Shown here: in pieces, positions 24,908-35,900 of the stretch
Position numbering within the stretch: the stretch's first letter is position 1
Layout: each line of letters opens with the position of its first letter
Source: UA16 sp002292325
Lineage (GTDB): Bacteria; Bacteroidota; Bacteroidia; Flavobacteriales_D; Sanyastnellaceae
Length of the DNA stretch: 64,000 nt
Reading direction: 5' to 3'
NCBI GenBank assembly: GCA_943788645.1
Contig: CALSRC010000004.1
Span: 1 to 64,000, forward strand
Position numbers and translations under genes: made by a program
The notes under the pieces: model-generated
Seen by the model: the letters and a program-made list of their open reading frames with translations, nothing else
Database searches by the model: none
What the model was told of the DNA's origin: nothing

Positions 24908-26331
24908 AACCGAACCTCAAACGCTTGGCACTGGCCGCTGGCCCGCTTGGGGCGTTGTTCACTTGGTTGGTTTTGAGAGAATCCGGCATGGATGCTGCTG
25001 CTGTTCATGTCATAACCGCTGGAACCTGGATGCTTATTTGGTGGGTAGGAGAGGCTGTACCAATTGGGGTGACTTCGGTTCTGCCCATGGTCCTCTTTCC
25101 CTTGTTCGGAATCGCGAGCATCGCGGAGACGACCGCTCCTTATGGTTCGCATTATGTGTTTCTCTTTTTGGGTGGATTCTTAATTGCCATTGCATTAGAA
25201 AAGTGGCACCTACATCGGAGGTTTGCTCTTTCCATTTTGGTGGCAGCGGGTGGCCGGCCGCGAAGATTAATTGGGGGATTCATGCTCGCCACCGCCGCGC
25301 TGAGCATGTGGATTTCCAACACGGCAACGACCCTTATGATGTTGCCCATTGCGATTTCCGTTTTGTCCAAAGTTGACGTGATTCGGCATCCTAAATTTGC
25401 AATTTCGCTGCTATTAGGGACGGCATATGCCGCGAATCTTGGAGGCATTGCCACGTTGGTCGGCACTCCACCGAATGTTGCCATGGCAGGTATTTTAGAA
25501 GACCAATTTGGCATCGAAATTCAGTTCATGGAGTGGTCGATCATGGCCTTGCCCTTCTCGGCCATTATGCTCAGTATGGTCTATTTCATGTTGACAAGGG
25601 TATTGACGCCTGTCTCAAACGAAATGTTGGAAGCAGGCGCAGACGAGATTCAACTGGAGCTTAAAGCCTTGGGAGGTTGGAGCAGTGCTGAAAAGCGAGT
25701 GGCAGGGGTTTTTGCAATGACGGGACTTTTGTGGGTGACTCGACGCTGGATTGAAGCGTGGTTTGCGTTGGGCTTGAATGATACGACGATTGCTATTTTT
25801 GCAGGAATCGCGCTCTTTTTGATTCCGAATGGCTCTGTGAAAAAAGGCAGCTTGTTGGAGTGGAGCGATACCCGTAAGCTACCCTGGGATATCCTGCTTC
25901 TATTTGGTGGCGGACTTACGCTCGCTAATGCCTTGAAAAATGCCCGTGTTCTCTCCATGGTTGCTGATGGCATTGCCGGAATGGATGGGCTGAATGCTGC
26001 GGCATTGATCTTGTTGTTTGTTTCGGTGGCACTGATGTTGACCGAAGTGATGAGTAATCTGGCATTGGCCGTCGTTATGGTTCCGGTTGTTGCTGTGGTC
26101 GCCTTGCAATGGGGGATGAATCCCTTGCTTCTTGTAATCCCAATTACCATGGCCAGTAGCTGTGCTTTCATGCTTCCCATGGCTACGCCACCCAATGCGA
26201 TAATTTTTGGAAGCAACCGGGTGAGCATGAAGAAAATGGCCTCGGTTGGTTTCCTTTTGAATCTTATCGCGGCCGTGTTGGCTTGGATTTGGGGCATTTG
26301 GGTATTGCCATCATGGGTTGACTTCATTTAA
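24904..26331 (+). CDS. SLC13/DASS family anion:sodium symporter
   Basis: 475 residues with about 11-12 membrane segments. The paired signatures of the divalent anion/sodium symporters are visible: SNTATTLMMLPIA near residue 140 and its C-terminal counterpart around residue 380-420 (SNLALAVVMVPVV, MLPMATPPNAI). Relatives import succinate, fumarate, citrate or sulfate with sodium. It is coupled to the exonuclease gene by a four-base overlap and followed closely by aroQ, forming a three-gene unit of mixed function. Confidence 0.93.
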   Translation: MKPNLKRLALAAGPLGALFTWLVLRESGMDAAAVHVITAGTWMLIWWVGEAVPIGVTSVLPMVLFPLFGIASIAETTAPYGSHYVFLFLGGFLIAIALEKWHLHRRFALSILVAAGGRPRRLIGGFMLATAALSMWISNTATTLMMLPIAISVLSKVDVIRHPKFAISLLLGTAYAANLGGIATLVGTPPNVAMAGILEDQFGIEIQFMEWSIMALPFSAIMLSMVYFMLTRVLTPVSNEMLEAGADEIQLELKALGGWSSAEKRVAGVFAMTGLLWVTRRWIEAWFALGLNDTTIAIFAGIALFLIPNGSVKKGSLLEWSDTRKLPWDILLLFGGGLTLANALKNARVLSMVADGIAGMDGLNAAALILLFVSVALMLTEVMSNLALAVVMVPVVAVVALQWGMNPLLLVIPITMASSCAFMLPMATPPNAIIFGSNRVSMKKMASVGFLLNLIAAVLAWIWGIWVLPSWVDFI

Positions 26332-26340
26332 ATTTGTTCT

Positions 26341-26772
26341 GTGGATTACATCCTCATACTCAACGGTCCCAATTTGAACTTGCTTGGAAAGAGGGAGCCT
26401 GAGCTTTATGGATCTATATCCTTGGAGGAGCTGACAGATCAGTGGCAAGCATTTGGTAAAGCAAAGGGAGTCAAGGTAGTCTGCATGCAATCCAATGTTG
26501 AGGGAGAACTGGTCAATGCGATTCAGGAACATGGATTTAGTGCAAAAGCGATTATTTTCAATCCCGGTGGATACACACACACCAGTGTGGCCATTCGCGA
26601 TGCGATTGCTGCGGTAACGACACCCGTGTACGAAGTGCACATCTCCCATCCTGAATCCCGAGAGGACTTTAGGAAAAAATCGTTGATTCGAGAGGTTTGC
26701 ACGGGTGCAATGAGCGGCATGGGAGTGCAATCTTACGAGATGGTTTTGCGACATATCATCCATGCAGAATAG
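26341..26772 (+). CDS. aroQ: 3-dehydroquinate dehydratase, type II
   Basis: 143 residues beginning at GTG. Type II enzymes carry out the third step of the shikimate pathway. LILNGPNLNLLGKREP includes the catalytic region, followed by the GGYTHTSVAIRDAI loop and EVHISHPESREDFRK with the conserved His. The length is typical. It starts nine bases after the transporter stop. Confidence 0.96.
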   Translation: MDYILILNGPNLNLLGKREPELYGSISLEELTDQWQAFGKAKGVKVVCMQSNVEGELVNAIQEHGFSAKAIIFNPGGYTHTSVAIRDAIAAVTTPVYEVHISHPESREDFRKKSLIREVCTGAMSGMGVQSYEMVLRHIIHAE

Positions 26773-26893
26773 CAACGCTTGACTGATTTAAAAGCGTTTA
26801 TTCGTTCCGATTAATTTCAACCACATATTCTGGATTTCTGCGATGAATCGCCAATAAGGCACTTCTTGATGCTGAGCCTGAAGGAGTTGATAA

Positions 26894-26927
26894 TTGTATT
26901 AGTCGTTTTTAACTTATATTAGTTTCG
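26894..26927 (+). promoter_or_regulatory. Candidate promoter of the giant metalloprotease operon
   Basis: TTG at 26894-26896 is followed after 23 bases by TAGTTTCG (26920-26927), 7 of 8 to TAnnTTTG. The giant gene starts 47 bases downstream. The surrounding sequence is AT-rich. Confidence 0.4.
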
Positions 26928-26974
26928 CTGAACCTTTGTGTTTGTCGAGAGATGACGCAACTCACTTTTTGCCC

Positions 26975-29900
26975 ATGATTAAGCTAGACCAACTAGGCTC
27001 GTTATGCCTTCCTTTGACATTTGCCTTACTGCCATTATTTGCATGGGCTCAGGTGCCGGATGATTACATTTTTTTAGACAATCCACCCTCGTACATCGAC
27101 TCATGGTCAGTGAGCCTGCAGGGTGGGATTGGCTGGAAACAGTACGATGCAATTTCTGTAGATGCGACTGATGTCTTGAATACAATCGATTCGTATGGTG
27201 AGATCCTGTTACCCGGGATGTCCAGGTTCGAGCTTTACCATGAGATTCCCACGGGCATGGCAACGTTTGGTGGAGCCTTTCGGCAATATAAGCTTGTAGA
27301 CCGTTGGGAATCAACGGTGTATGACGGAAGCATAGGTGGTGCGGGAGCCAACCGGACGTATGAAGTTGCCACTTTGCAGGGACCTCACAATTCGATTGCT
27401 GCTGTAGTGATGGACCCCGTAAGATACCTCATTGTTCTGCCGTTTGAGGATTGGTTTGACGGCTCAGACCGAAGCAAGTGTTATTACATCATGGGCGAGC
27501 ATGGAAGCCCTGGAAGCTTGGGATATTTCCGCTACGCATCGGAATCAGAGATTGTTCCGGGGACCTCCCCATCTCCGGTTCCATTTGCCAAATCTGAAAG
27601 CTGCGAAACTTCATCCGATGATGAAGGGAGCAATCTTCTGCCTCCCTCAACGAATCAGCTGCCTCCCGACGACATCCAGGATATTTCGTACATCCGGACG
27701 TCCATTTCATACGCCTTGGCGGTCGAAAATTTGCTGAATGCGCTGCCGGTGGAGATTCCCGCTTCCATGTGGTCGAGTGCATTTTCAGCGCTTGCCAACG
27801 GAATCTTGATTGACGAGTTGGGCGTGTTACTTCGGCACGAATGGGTCCAGCCCACAGGCAATGAAATTCCGGTTACGGCAGATTCATCCATTTTCAACCC
27901 GGATACAGTGGGCTCTTGGGATGCGGTCTTCAATTTCGAGGATGAGCTGTTTACTGCAGAAGGCAACCTCATGGCTTCGGTTCCAGATTTTGAAGGGGTT
28001 CATTGTGGGCAGATGTTTCTTTATGGGTCAGGAGGTGTCGTGTTCGGAGATGCATGCACAAGTGAAAAGTTTCGAGGGATAACCAGAGTGGATCAACTTT
28101 TACACCCCTTTCATTTGCGGACCTACGTGCATGAATTCTCGCACCAATTTAACGTGATGCATACGTTCAACGCCAATGACAATTCGAAAGATGACCTGTC
28201 TTCAACCCAACGCGTTTCAACGAGTGCATATGAACCGGGCAGCGGAGGAACCCTTATGTCTTACACCCACAATTGCTCGGAATATTGGGAGGTCATTATT
28301 GACGATGAGACAGGAGAGCTGAGCACATTTGGAGGCAATCATAGAGTGAAGCCTGAGATGAAAGTGCGCACGAAAAACAACCGTTTTTGGGCGGGCTTCG
28401 GCGAATTGAGGGACATCTTCCACACGCATTCCGTGGAACAAATGCAGGACTACTTGGCTGTTTCGTGCCCGACAGTCTTGCACACACCCACTGTGGCGCC
28501 GACTCCTTCCATCGTCTACGAATGGGGAATGGGCGATCCTGCGGAAATGAAATTCGTTCCCGTGGGAATGCCATATGTTTTATCCGTTGTTCCTGAGGAA
28601 CACACGTCCTACCGGTGGCATCAAATGGACCTGGGTCCCATGCACAGCCAACCCGATTGGAGAGCCATGAACACCGTCGGGGACAGTCCGCGCATCATGG
28701 CAAATGGACCAACGCCGGATGGAAAGCGATTTTTTCCTCCCCGAGACAGCTTATTCGATGATGTCAAAATTGATCATCAATACGTTCCATTCGTCGAAAA
28801 TGAATTGGTGAGCATGTCATTTCGGGTTCAGGCCAACCGGTTCATTCCGAAAGCCGATTTGTCCGATTCAGATGCGGCAAATGCTCCTTACCACAACAGC
28901 ATTTCAACAGGCGATGACATCGATGTTGTGGGATTAGTGCTTTCCATGGATTTCGGAATTGCCTCGGGGCCTTGGGACGACAACGGGGGACAATTGTGGG
29001 CTACGCAAGAAATAGGCGAGATTGAACCTTTCTACCAAGGTGTGATGACGTGGAATGTCGACGGTACCGATGAATTGCCATGGGATGCCGCTTCAGTGGA
29101 AGTAGTGCTTGTCACAGAGACGGTTCCGCTTCAGTATGAAGTGCTCTACACGGGTGTTCCCAACACGGGAGAAACCGCCAGCCTCGTTCTCAACTTGATG
29201 CCGCCTGAGCCCATGGAAAATGGGGATGTACCAGAGCAACGCATTCTCATTCGTCCAGAGGGCGAGATTTTCTTCTCCCTCTCGCCACCGTTCCAAGTGT
29301 ACCATGCCGGTTGTACCAACTATGCGTTTGCCTCGTATGATCCTCACGCCAACTACCACGATCAATCACAATGCGATCTGGATGGAGTGCCCGATGCCTT
29401 CTATTCTTTTAGCTGCAAGGACGTTGACGCATGCAATTATTCCGAAACGGCCTTTTCTCATGATTCTGAGGACTGCCTGTACCCGGATTGCAACCAGCTC
29501 GGGGCATTGAATTTTTCCTTCTATGTGGGCGCCAACTTTCCGGGCAATGAGCCCTCCACCGGCTATTGCACAGACGGGCCGTGTGTTTTTGATGCCGTGC
29601 CGTGTGAGGGCGATTGGTTGGATCCATCAGGCTCCGGAATGGGTTGGGGCTTTGCGCATTCCTATGCACCTGAAGAATGGTTGTTGAATGGGTTTCCATA
29701 TGGACTCTGGAGTGACTTCAATGATTTGTCGATTTACGATTTTCCTTACACGGCAGACATCCAGGTATCAGAAGCTGCTGGAAGGATTCATTTTACGGCG
29801 GGTACGCCAGAAAACGATGGCCTTTCGTTTTACCAATCGGCTTCTATGGAGATCACCTCGACGGGTTTGGTGGAATTTGACTGGCAGATCACAGAGTCCA

Positions 29901-32900
29901 ACAATGCGGGATTCTCGAACCTTGCCTTTTACTTGGATGGAGAGCCCATCGCGTTCGACAAAGGATCAAATTGGAGCACCATGTGGCTGGTCGGCGACGG
30001 CCTAGCGCCGCATGAAGGAACCGTATCATTCGAGGCAGATGCAGGACAGACATTTCGTGTTGCATTGACCACGTCAGTGCATCAAACACATCCAATTGGC
30101 GTCATCCTCAGCGATTTCAAATACACCAAACACAGCATCGAGGGCTGTTTGAATCCTGATGCATTGAATTTCAATCCTTTCGCCACGTGTCATAACGTTG
30201 AATTGTGTCATGATGCCAGTTCATTTGATTCCGATGCATTGTGCTTGGATGCAGATGCGTGCAATTTCGCGGGCTTTGGGACCAACGGTTTCCATCAACC
30301 CTTGCTCTGTCAATTCCCCGGCTGCGACGACCCCAGTGCGGCTAATTTTGATCCGTTTGCAGGATGCACAGGGCCTTGTTGTTACACCGGTGGATGTGAT
30401 TTTGAAGTGGATGAGGGCTCCTCATCGCCTGTTTTATGGTTGGATTGGAACGAGGCTTGGGAAGAAATCAATCCCCTTCCTGATTTCGAAGAAGTGATGT
30501 TCTTGCCCGGTGGCATGGTGATGACAGCTCCGCAAACCACCACGCCAGGTATTTCGCAGTCGGTTCGATACACTTACAACGGCACAGGAGCTGCGCCGAT
30601 GAGTTTCGCCTTTAGCTGGATTCCTGGAGAAATGAGTATCCCCGGAGAAATGTATTCCCCTGCTGTCATGGAAATTTGGAAGGAGGGAATCCTGGTTCAG
30701 GAAGTATCACTTTCGGCGACTGCAGGCAGCCCCTTGGATGCGAGTTCGGATATGGTGGTGCAGTCTTATGCCATACCACCAAGTCAATGGCCAAGCGATC
30801 CATTCAGTTTGAGCCCTTACCTCGAAGACGGTTCGATGACGATTCAATCGGAACCGACGATGGGTGCGGAACACTACTTTCGAACGATTCAAGCGGAATT
30901 GACAGAGAACACGGAGATCGTCTTCAAGATGTACGGTGATGTGGAGGACTTGGTGTTGGACAATGTTCCTTGCCGTTTGCTGGTTACGGGGATGAGTCTG
31001 CCACAAAATGCAGCGTGTAATCTGTTATCAGGGCCTTTAGCCCTTGGTTGTACCGATGAGCATGCGTGCAATTTTGATGCCGCTGCGCTCGTGGATAACG
31101 GTTCATGCATTCCCGTCGGGTGCACGGATCCGGAGGCCATGAATTACAATCCAGACGCGGGTTGCCAGTCAACGTGTTTGTATCCCGGTGATTGTTCCAA
31201 TCCGGTTACCGTGAATGCTTCTTTTGCTGCTGGCCTTGTTGGTGCATTCGGTGCAGGTGAAGTCGAGTTGTCCATGGCAGAAGAGCATTTGATCTTCAAC
31301 GAAAATTTAGTCACCATAATAGGCCCCGATGTAAGCATCGGTTCGACTCCCAACGTTGCAGGTAATCATTCGATTTTCTGGGTCGCGGACGAGGCCATTG
31401 AGGTACAATTTGCCTATGCCGTTTCAAGCTGGGACAATGGCATCTCCTACGATTTTCCATACTATCAAATCAACAGCCAACCTTATTTGTTGTTGGACGA
31501 TGTGAATGGCGATGAGCCGGAGACGGCCTATTGGCTCGTCGAGCACGAGGAGTGGCAGCCTTCTATGGATTTGATGTTGCCCAACCCGAGCGAGGTACCG
31601 TACCCGGATTTCGAAGAAAACCTTGTTTTTCCAGTGAAGGTGCTCAAAACTCCAATTCTCTTAAATGAAGGGGATACGCTGCGAATAGGAGTCGAATCGA
31701 GCGATAATATTTTCGGTGAAGTGGTGTTGGCGGTCGCTGGTATGACATGGACAAACCACTGCACAGAGGACTTTGAAGATCCATGGATCCTTGGATGCAA
31801 AGAGCCCGATGCATGCAACTACAACCCTTACGCTGACGAGGACGACGGCAGTTGTGTCTTCCCCGGAATGCTATGCGATGATGGCGATGCCTGTACTTTT
31901 GAAGACCATTACGAGGCCAACTGTGAATGTGTAGGATTCTTCGTGGATTCTGACGACGACGGCACATGTGACGCGGAAGATGGGTGTCCGGATAATCCTT
32001 ACTTGAGCGAAGAGGGGGTATGCGGATGTGAGACTCCGGTGGACGCGAATGGGAATTCGATTTTTGATTGCATGGAGTTTTGTGACTCCGATGCAGATCA
32101 GGATGGCATTTGCGACGAAAATGAAGTCCCAGGCTGCACGGACGCCACGGCATGCAATTTCTTGCCCGGGGCAACGGATGACGATGGCAGCTGCGAATAC
32201 AGCGGACCTGCATGTGCTTGCACATTTGATATCGCTTTTAACACGGATTCGCTGGGACCCTTTGAAACTACGATATTCACTTGGGATGGGAGCATCCTCA
32301 GCGGTCTTGAATCCGTCAATGTCGAATTGGATTTTTCTCCTATAACTGGGAGCAATTTTCCTTCAGATTTAATTGTAGGCATCTGCGATCCCAATGGCAC
32401 GTGCATGGAATTTGGCGGTTACAATTCCACCCTGGGGTACAACAGCATGGGGCTATTCCCGAACAATTGGAGTGTCACATCGGCCGGGGCGTATTCAGCG
32501 TCATTCGATGTTTTGGCTGCTGGACTTTCTGGGGATGGCACATGGACATTTGAGTTGAAGAATACCTTCAGCAGTGCAACGTCAATTTGGGAAGGGTATT
32601 TTCAATTTGTAGGAAACTGTGGTTCACCTCAACCGACTGAAGGCTGCACGGACGACTCAGCCTGCAACTTCGATCCAGATGCAGCGACTGACGACGGGTC
32701 ATGCGCTTATGAAGGTCCGCTTTGCGGTTGCACCTTGGTTGCCCCCTTCGATGTAACGCTTGGTGCCGGAGAAATTGACTCCGGAACACAGTTTGCTTCA
32801 GTACCTGGCGGTCTCCTCACGATTCTGGTCGACCTCGAATTTTCGCCTGGTGTTTCAGGCAATTTCGCCGGTGATTTGGCCATTGGGGTATGCGATCCCA

Positions 32901-35900
32901 ACGGCAATTGCATCGAGGTGGGTGGATACAATTTGGACTTTGGATTCAACAGTTACGGGAATTTCCCATTGGGTTGGCAGACCGCTTCAGAAGGGAATTA
33001 CCTGGCGGAATTCGATGTAGCAGATGCGGGACTCACGGGCACAGGAGATTGGTCTATTCATTTCTTGAATGGATACAGCAGTGCTGGAACCGGAGCTCAG
33101 TGGGCTGGGACGGTGACTTTTGCGGGGTCGTGCGACGAGAATGTACTTGGGTGCACCGAGGCTTCTGCTTGTAACTACAACACCGAAGCGACGGAGGATG
33201 ATGGTTCCTGCATCTTACCCGGAACCGAATGTTATGATTTAGATGTTTGTTTTGTGGGTGCCATCTATGATTCCAATTGCGATTGTGTGGGCACGTACAT
33301 CGATGCTGACCAAGATGGATATTGCTCTGAAGAAGATTGTGATGATTCCAATCCGTTGCTCTATTCGGACTGTGACATCGTTGTAGGCTGCACGGATATG
33401 GCGGCCTGCAACTATGATCCATTCGCCCTTCTTGATGACGACTCGTGCATCGAACCGGATTATTGGTTGATTCCTGGATTTGAGCAGCCTGGGCCGGCGT
33501 TGCCTTGGTGTGGCAGTTTGGATGCAATGCCCTTTGGTTACATCGTCGGTGATTACTACTGTGTTGATCAGGTAGTGAACGAGCTCATTACATGCGTTAA
33601 CTACGCATGGAATGACTTCGGTGGGGGAGCCATTCAAGACTGTGAAGGCAGTTATATCGCTTGCCAAGTTGCTGCGGGCTGCATGGATCCAACGGCGTGC
33701 AATTACGATGATACCGCAGTGGAAGAGGATGGTAGTTGCTTGTATCCTGGGGCCTTATGTGCTGAGGCCACGGCGTGTGCCCTAGCGGCCTATTATGACA
33801 CGGACTGCGGCTGCAATCCCGAACCCCTCGGCGTTGATACCGATGGAGACGGTATTTGTGACGAGGATGAAGTAGCGGGATGCATTAACGCTTTAGCGTG
33901 CAATTACAACGCTGGGGCAACGGACGAAGACGGTTCATGCTATTTTATAGGAAACCTTTGCGATTGGGGTGTGCCTTCATGCTCAGGCGAGTTCAATATG
34001 ATCAATGAAGATTGTGAATGCGTTCCGGACATTCCGGATACCGACGGCGACGGCGTTTGCGACGAGGATGAAATTGGGGGCTGCCAAGATCCAGTTGCGA
34101 TCAACTATGATTCGGACGCCACCGACGAGGATGGCTCGTGCGAATATGACGATGGTTGGGAAGAGATATACGGCTGCATGGATACCGAAGCATGCAATTT
34201 TTACTCGGACGCGACGATGGACGACGGTTCTTGTGAATACCCGCAAGCCGGTTACGATTGCCAAGGAGATTGCTTAATGGACACTGATGGCGACGGAATT
34301 TGTGACGGAGAGGAGGTCGAAGGTTGCACGGATTTGGAAGCGGATAACTACGACCCCGAGGCCACCGAAAACGACGGCTCGTGTGAATACGGGCCTAGCT
34401 TGCCCGGTTGCACTGACCCTGAAGCGATCAATTACGACCCTGAAGCCACGGAAGATGACGGCTCGTGTAATTATCCATTGGATGACGACTTCGGCTGCAC
34501 CGATGCCGGAGCTTGCAACTACAATCCGCTTTCGGTAGAGGACGACGGATCCTGTTTTTTCCCGAGCGCCGAATTCGACTGCGATGGTAATTGCATCGAT
34601 TCTGATGGCGATGAGGTATGTGATTCAGACGAGGTGGCAGGCTGCACGGATGGCAATGCAATCAACTACAACTCGGATGCCACGGACGAAGACGGTTCAT
34701 GCGAGTACGAGGAGCTCATAGCAGGCTGTATGGATGACTTGGCGTGTAATTACGACCCCGAGGCGGAATCGAACGACGGCTCCTGCATCTATCCTTGGGA
34801 TGAACCAGGTTGTACGGATCCACTCGCTGCGAACTTCAATCCCAATGCAGTCATCGATGACGGTTCGTGTGCCTATTTGCCCTTAATTGGTTGCACAGAC
34901 CCAGCGGCGTGCAACTTCAACTCTGACGCCGAAGTGGATGACGGCATGTGCGAATTCCCCAATCAGTTTCAAGACTGCTCTGGCAATTGCCTCAATGATG
35001 CGGATGGTGACGGTTTGTGTGATGAACAAGAGATCTGGGGCTGCATGGATCCGTGGGCAATTAACTTCAATGGTGTTGCGACTGAAGATGACGACAGTTG
35101 CGAATACGAAGCTGTATGGGGCTGTTCAGACATGGATGCTTGCAACTACTGCTTCATGGACTGCATCGATGACGGCAGTTGTATTTACCCGGATGAATTT
35201 TTGGATTGCTCTGGCAATTGCCTCAATGATGCGGATGGCGACGGTTTGTGTGATGAAGAAGAGATCTGGGGCTGCATGGATCCGTGGGCAATTAACTTCA
35301 ATGGTGTTGCGACTGAAGACGACGACAGTTGCGAATACGAAGCTGTATGGGGCTGTTCAGACATGGATGCTTGCAACTACTGCTTCATGGACTGCATCGA
35401 TGACGGCAGTTGTATTTACCCGGATGAATTTTTGGATTGCTCTGGCAATTGCCTCAATGATGCGGATGGTGACGGTTTGTGTGATGAACAAGAGATCTGG
35501 GGCTGCATGGATCCGTGGGCAATTAACTTCAATGGTGTTGCGACTGAAGACGACGACAGTTGCGAATACGAAGCTGTCTGGGGCTGTTCAGACATGGATG
35601 CTTGCAACTACTGCTTCATGGACTGCATCGATGACGGCAGTTGTATTTACCCGGATGAATTTTTGGATTGCTCTGGCAATTGCCTCAATGATGCGGATGG
35701 TGACGGTTTGTGTGATGAACAAGAGATTTGGGGCTGCATGGAGCAGGATGCGCTGAATTTCAATTTCGCCGCTACCGAGGACGATGGCAGCTGTGAATTT
35801 TATTTCATTATTGGCTGCATGGATGAATTTGCATGCAATTATCATCCTCCCGCTGAGGTCGATGACGGCTCGTGCATATATCCACCTCCCTTATCTGATT

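Noticed and set aside
25650..26327. 225-codon open frame antisense to the DASS transporter
   Set aside because: It mirrors the hydrophobic codons of the transporter; no start context or domain is seen.
34887..35756. An 870-base open frame (289 codons) on the plus strand in another frame of the giant gene
   Set aside because: It lies wholly over the 231-bp repeats. Its regularity reflects the repeat and codon composition of the real frame, and its product is low-complexity.
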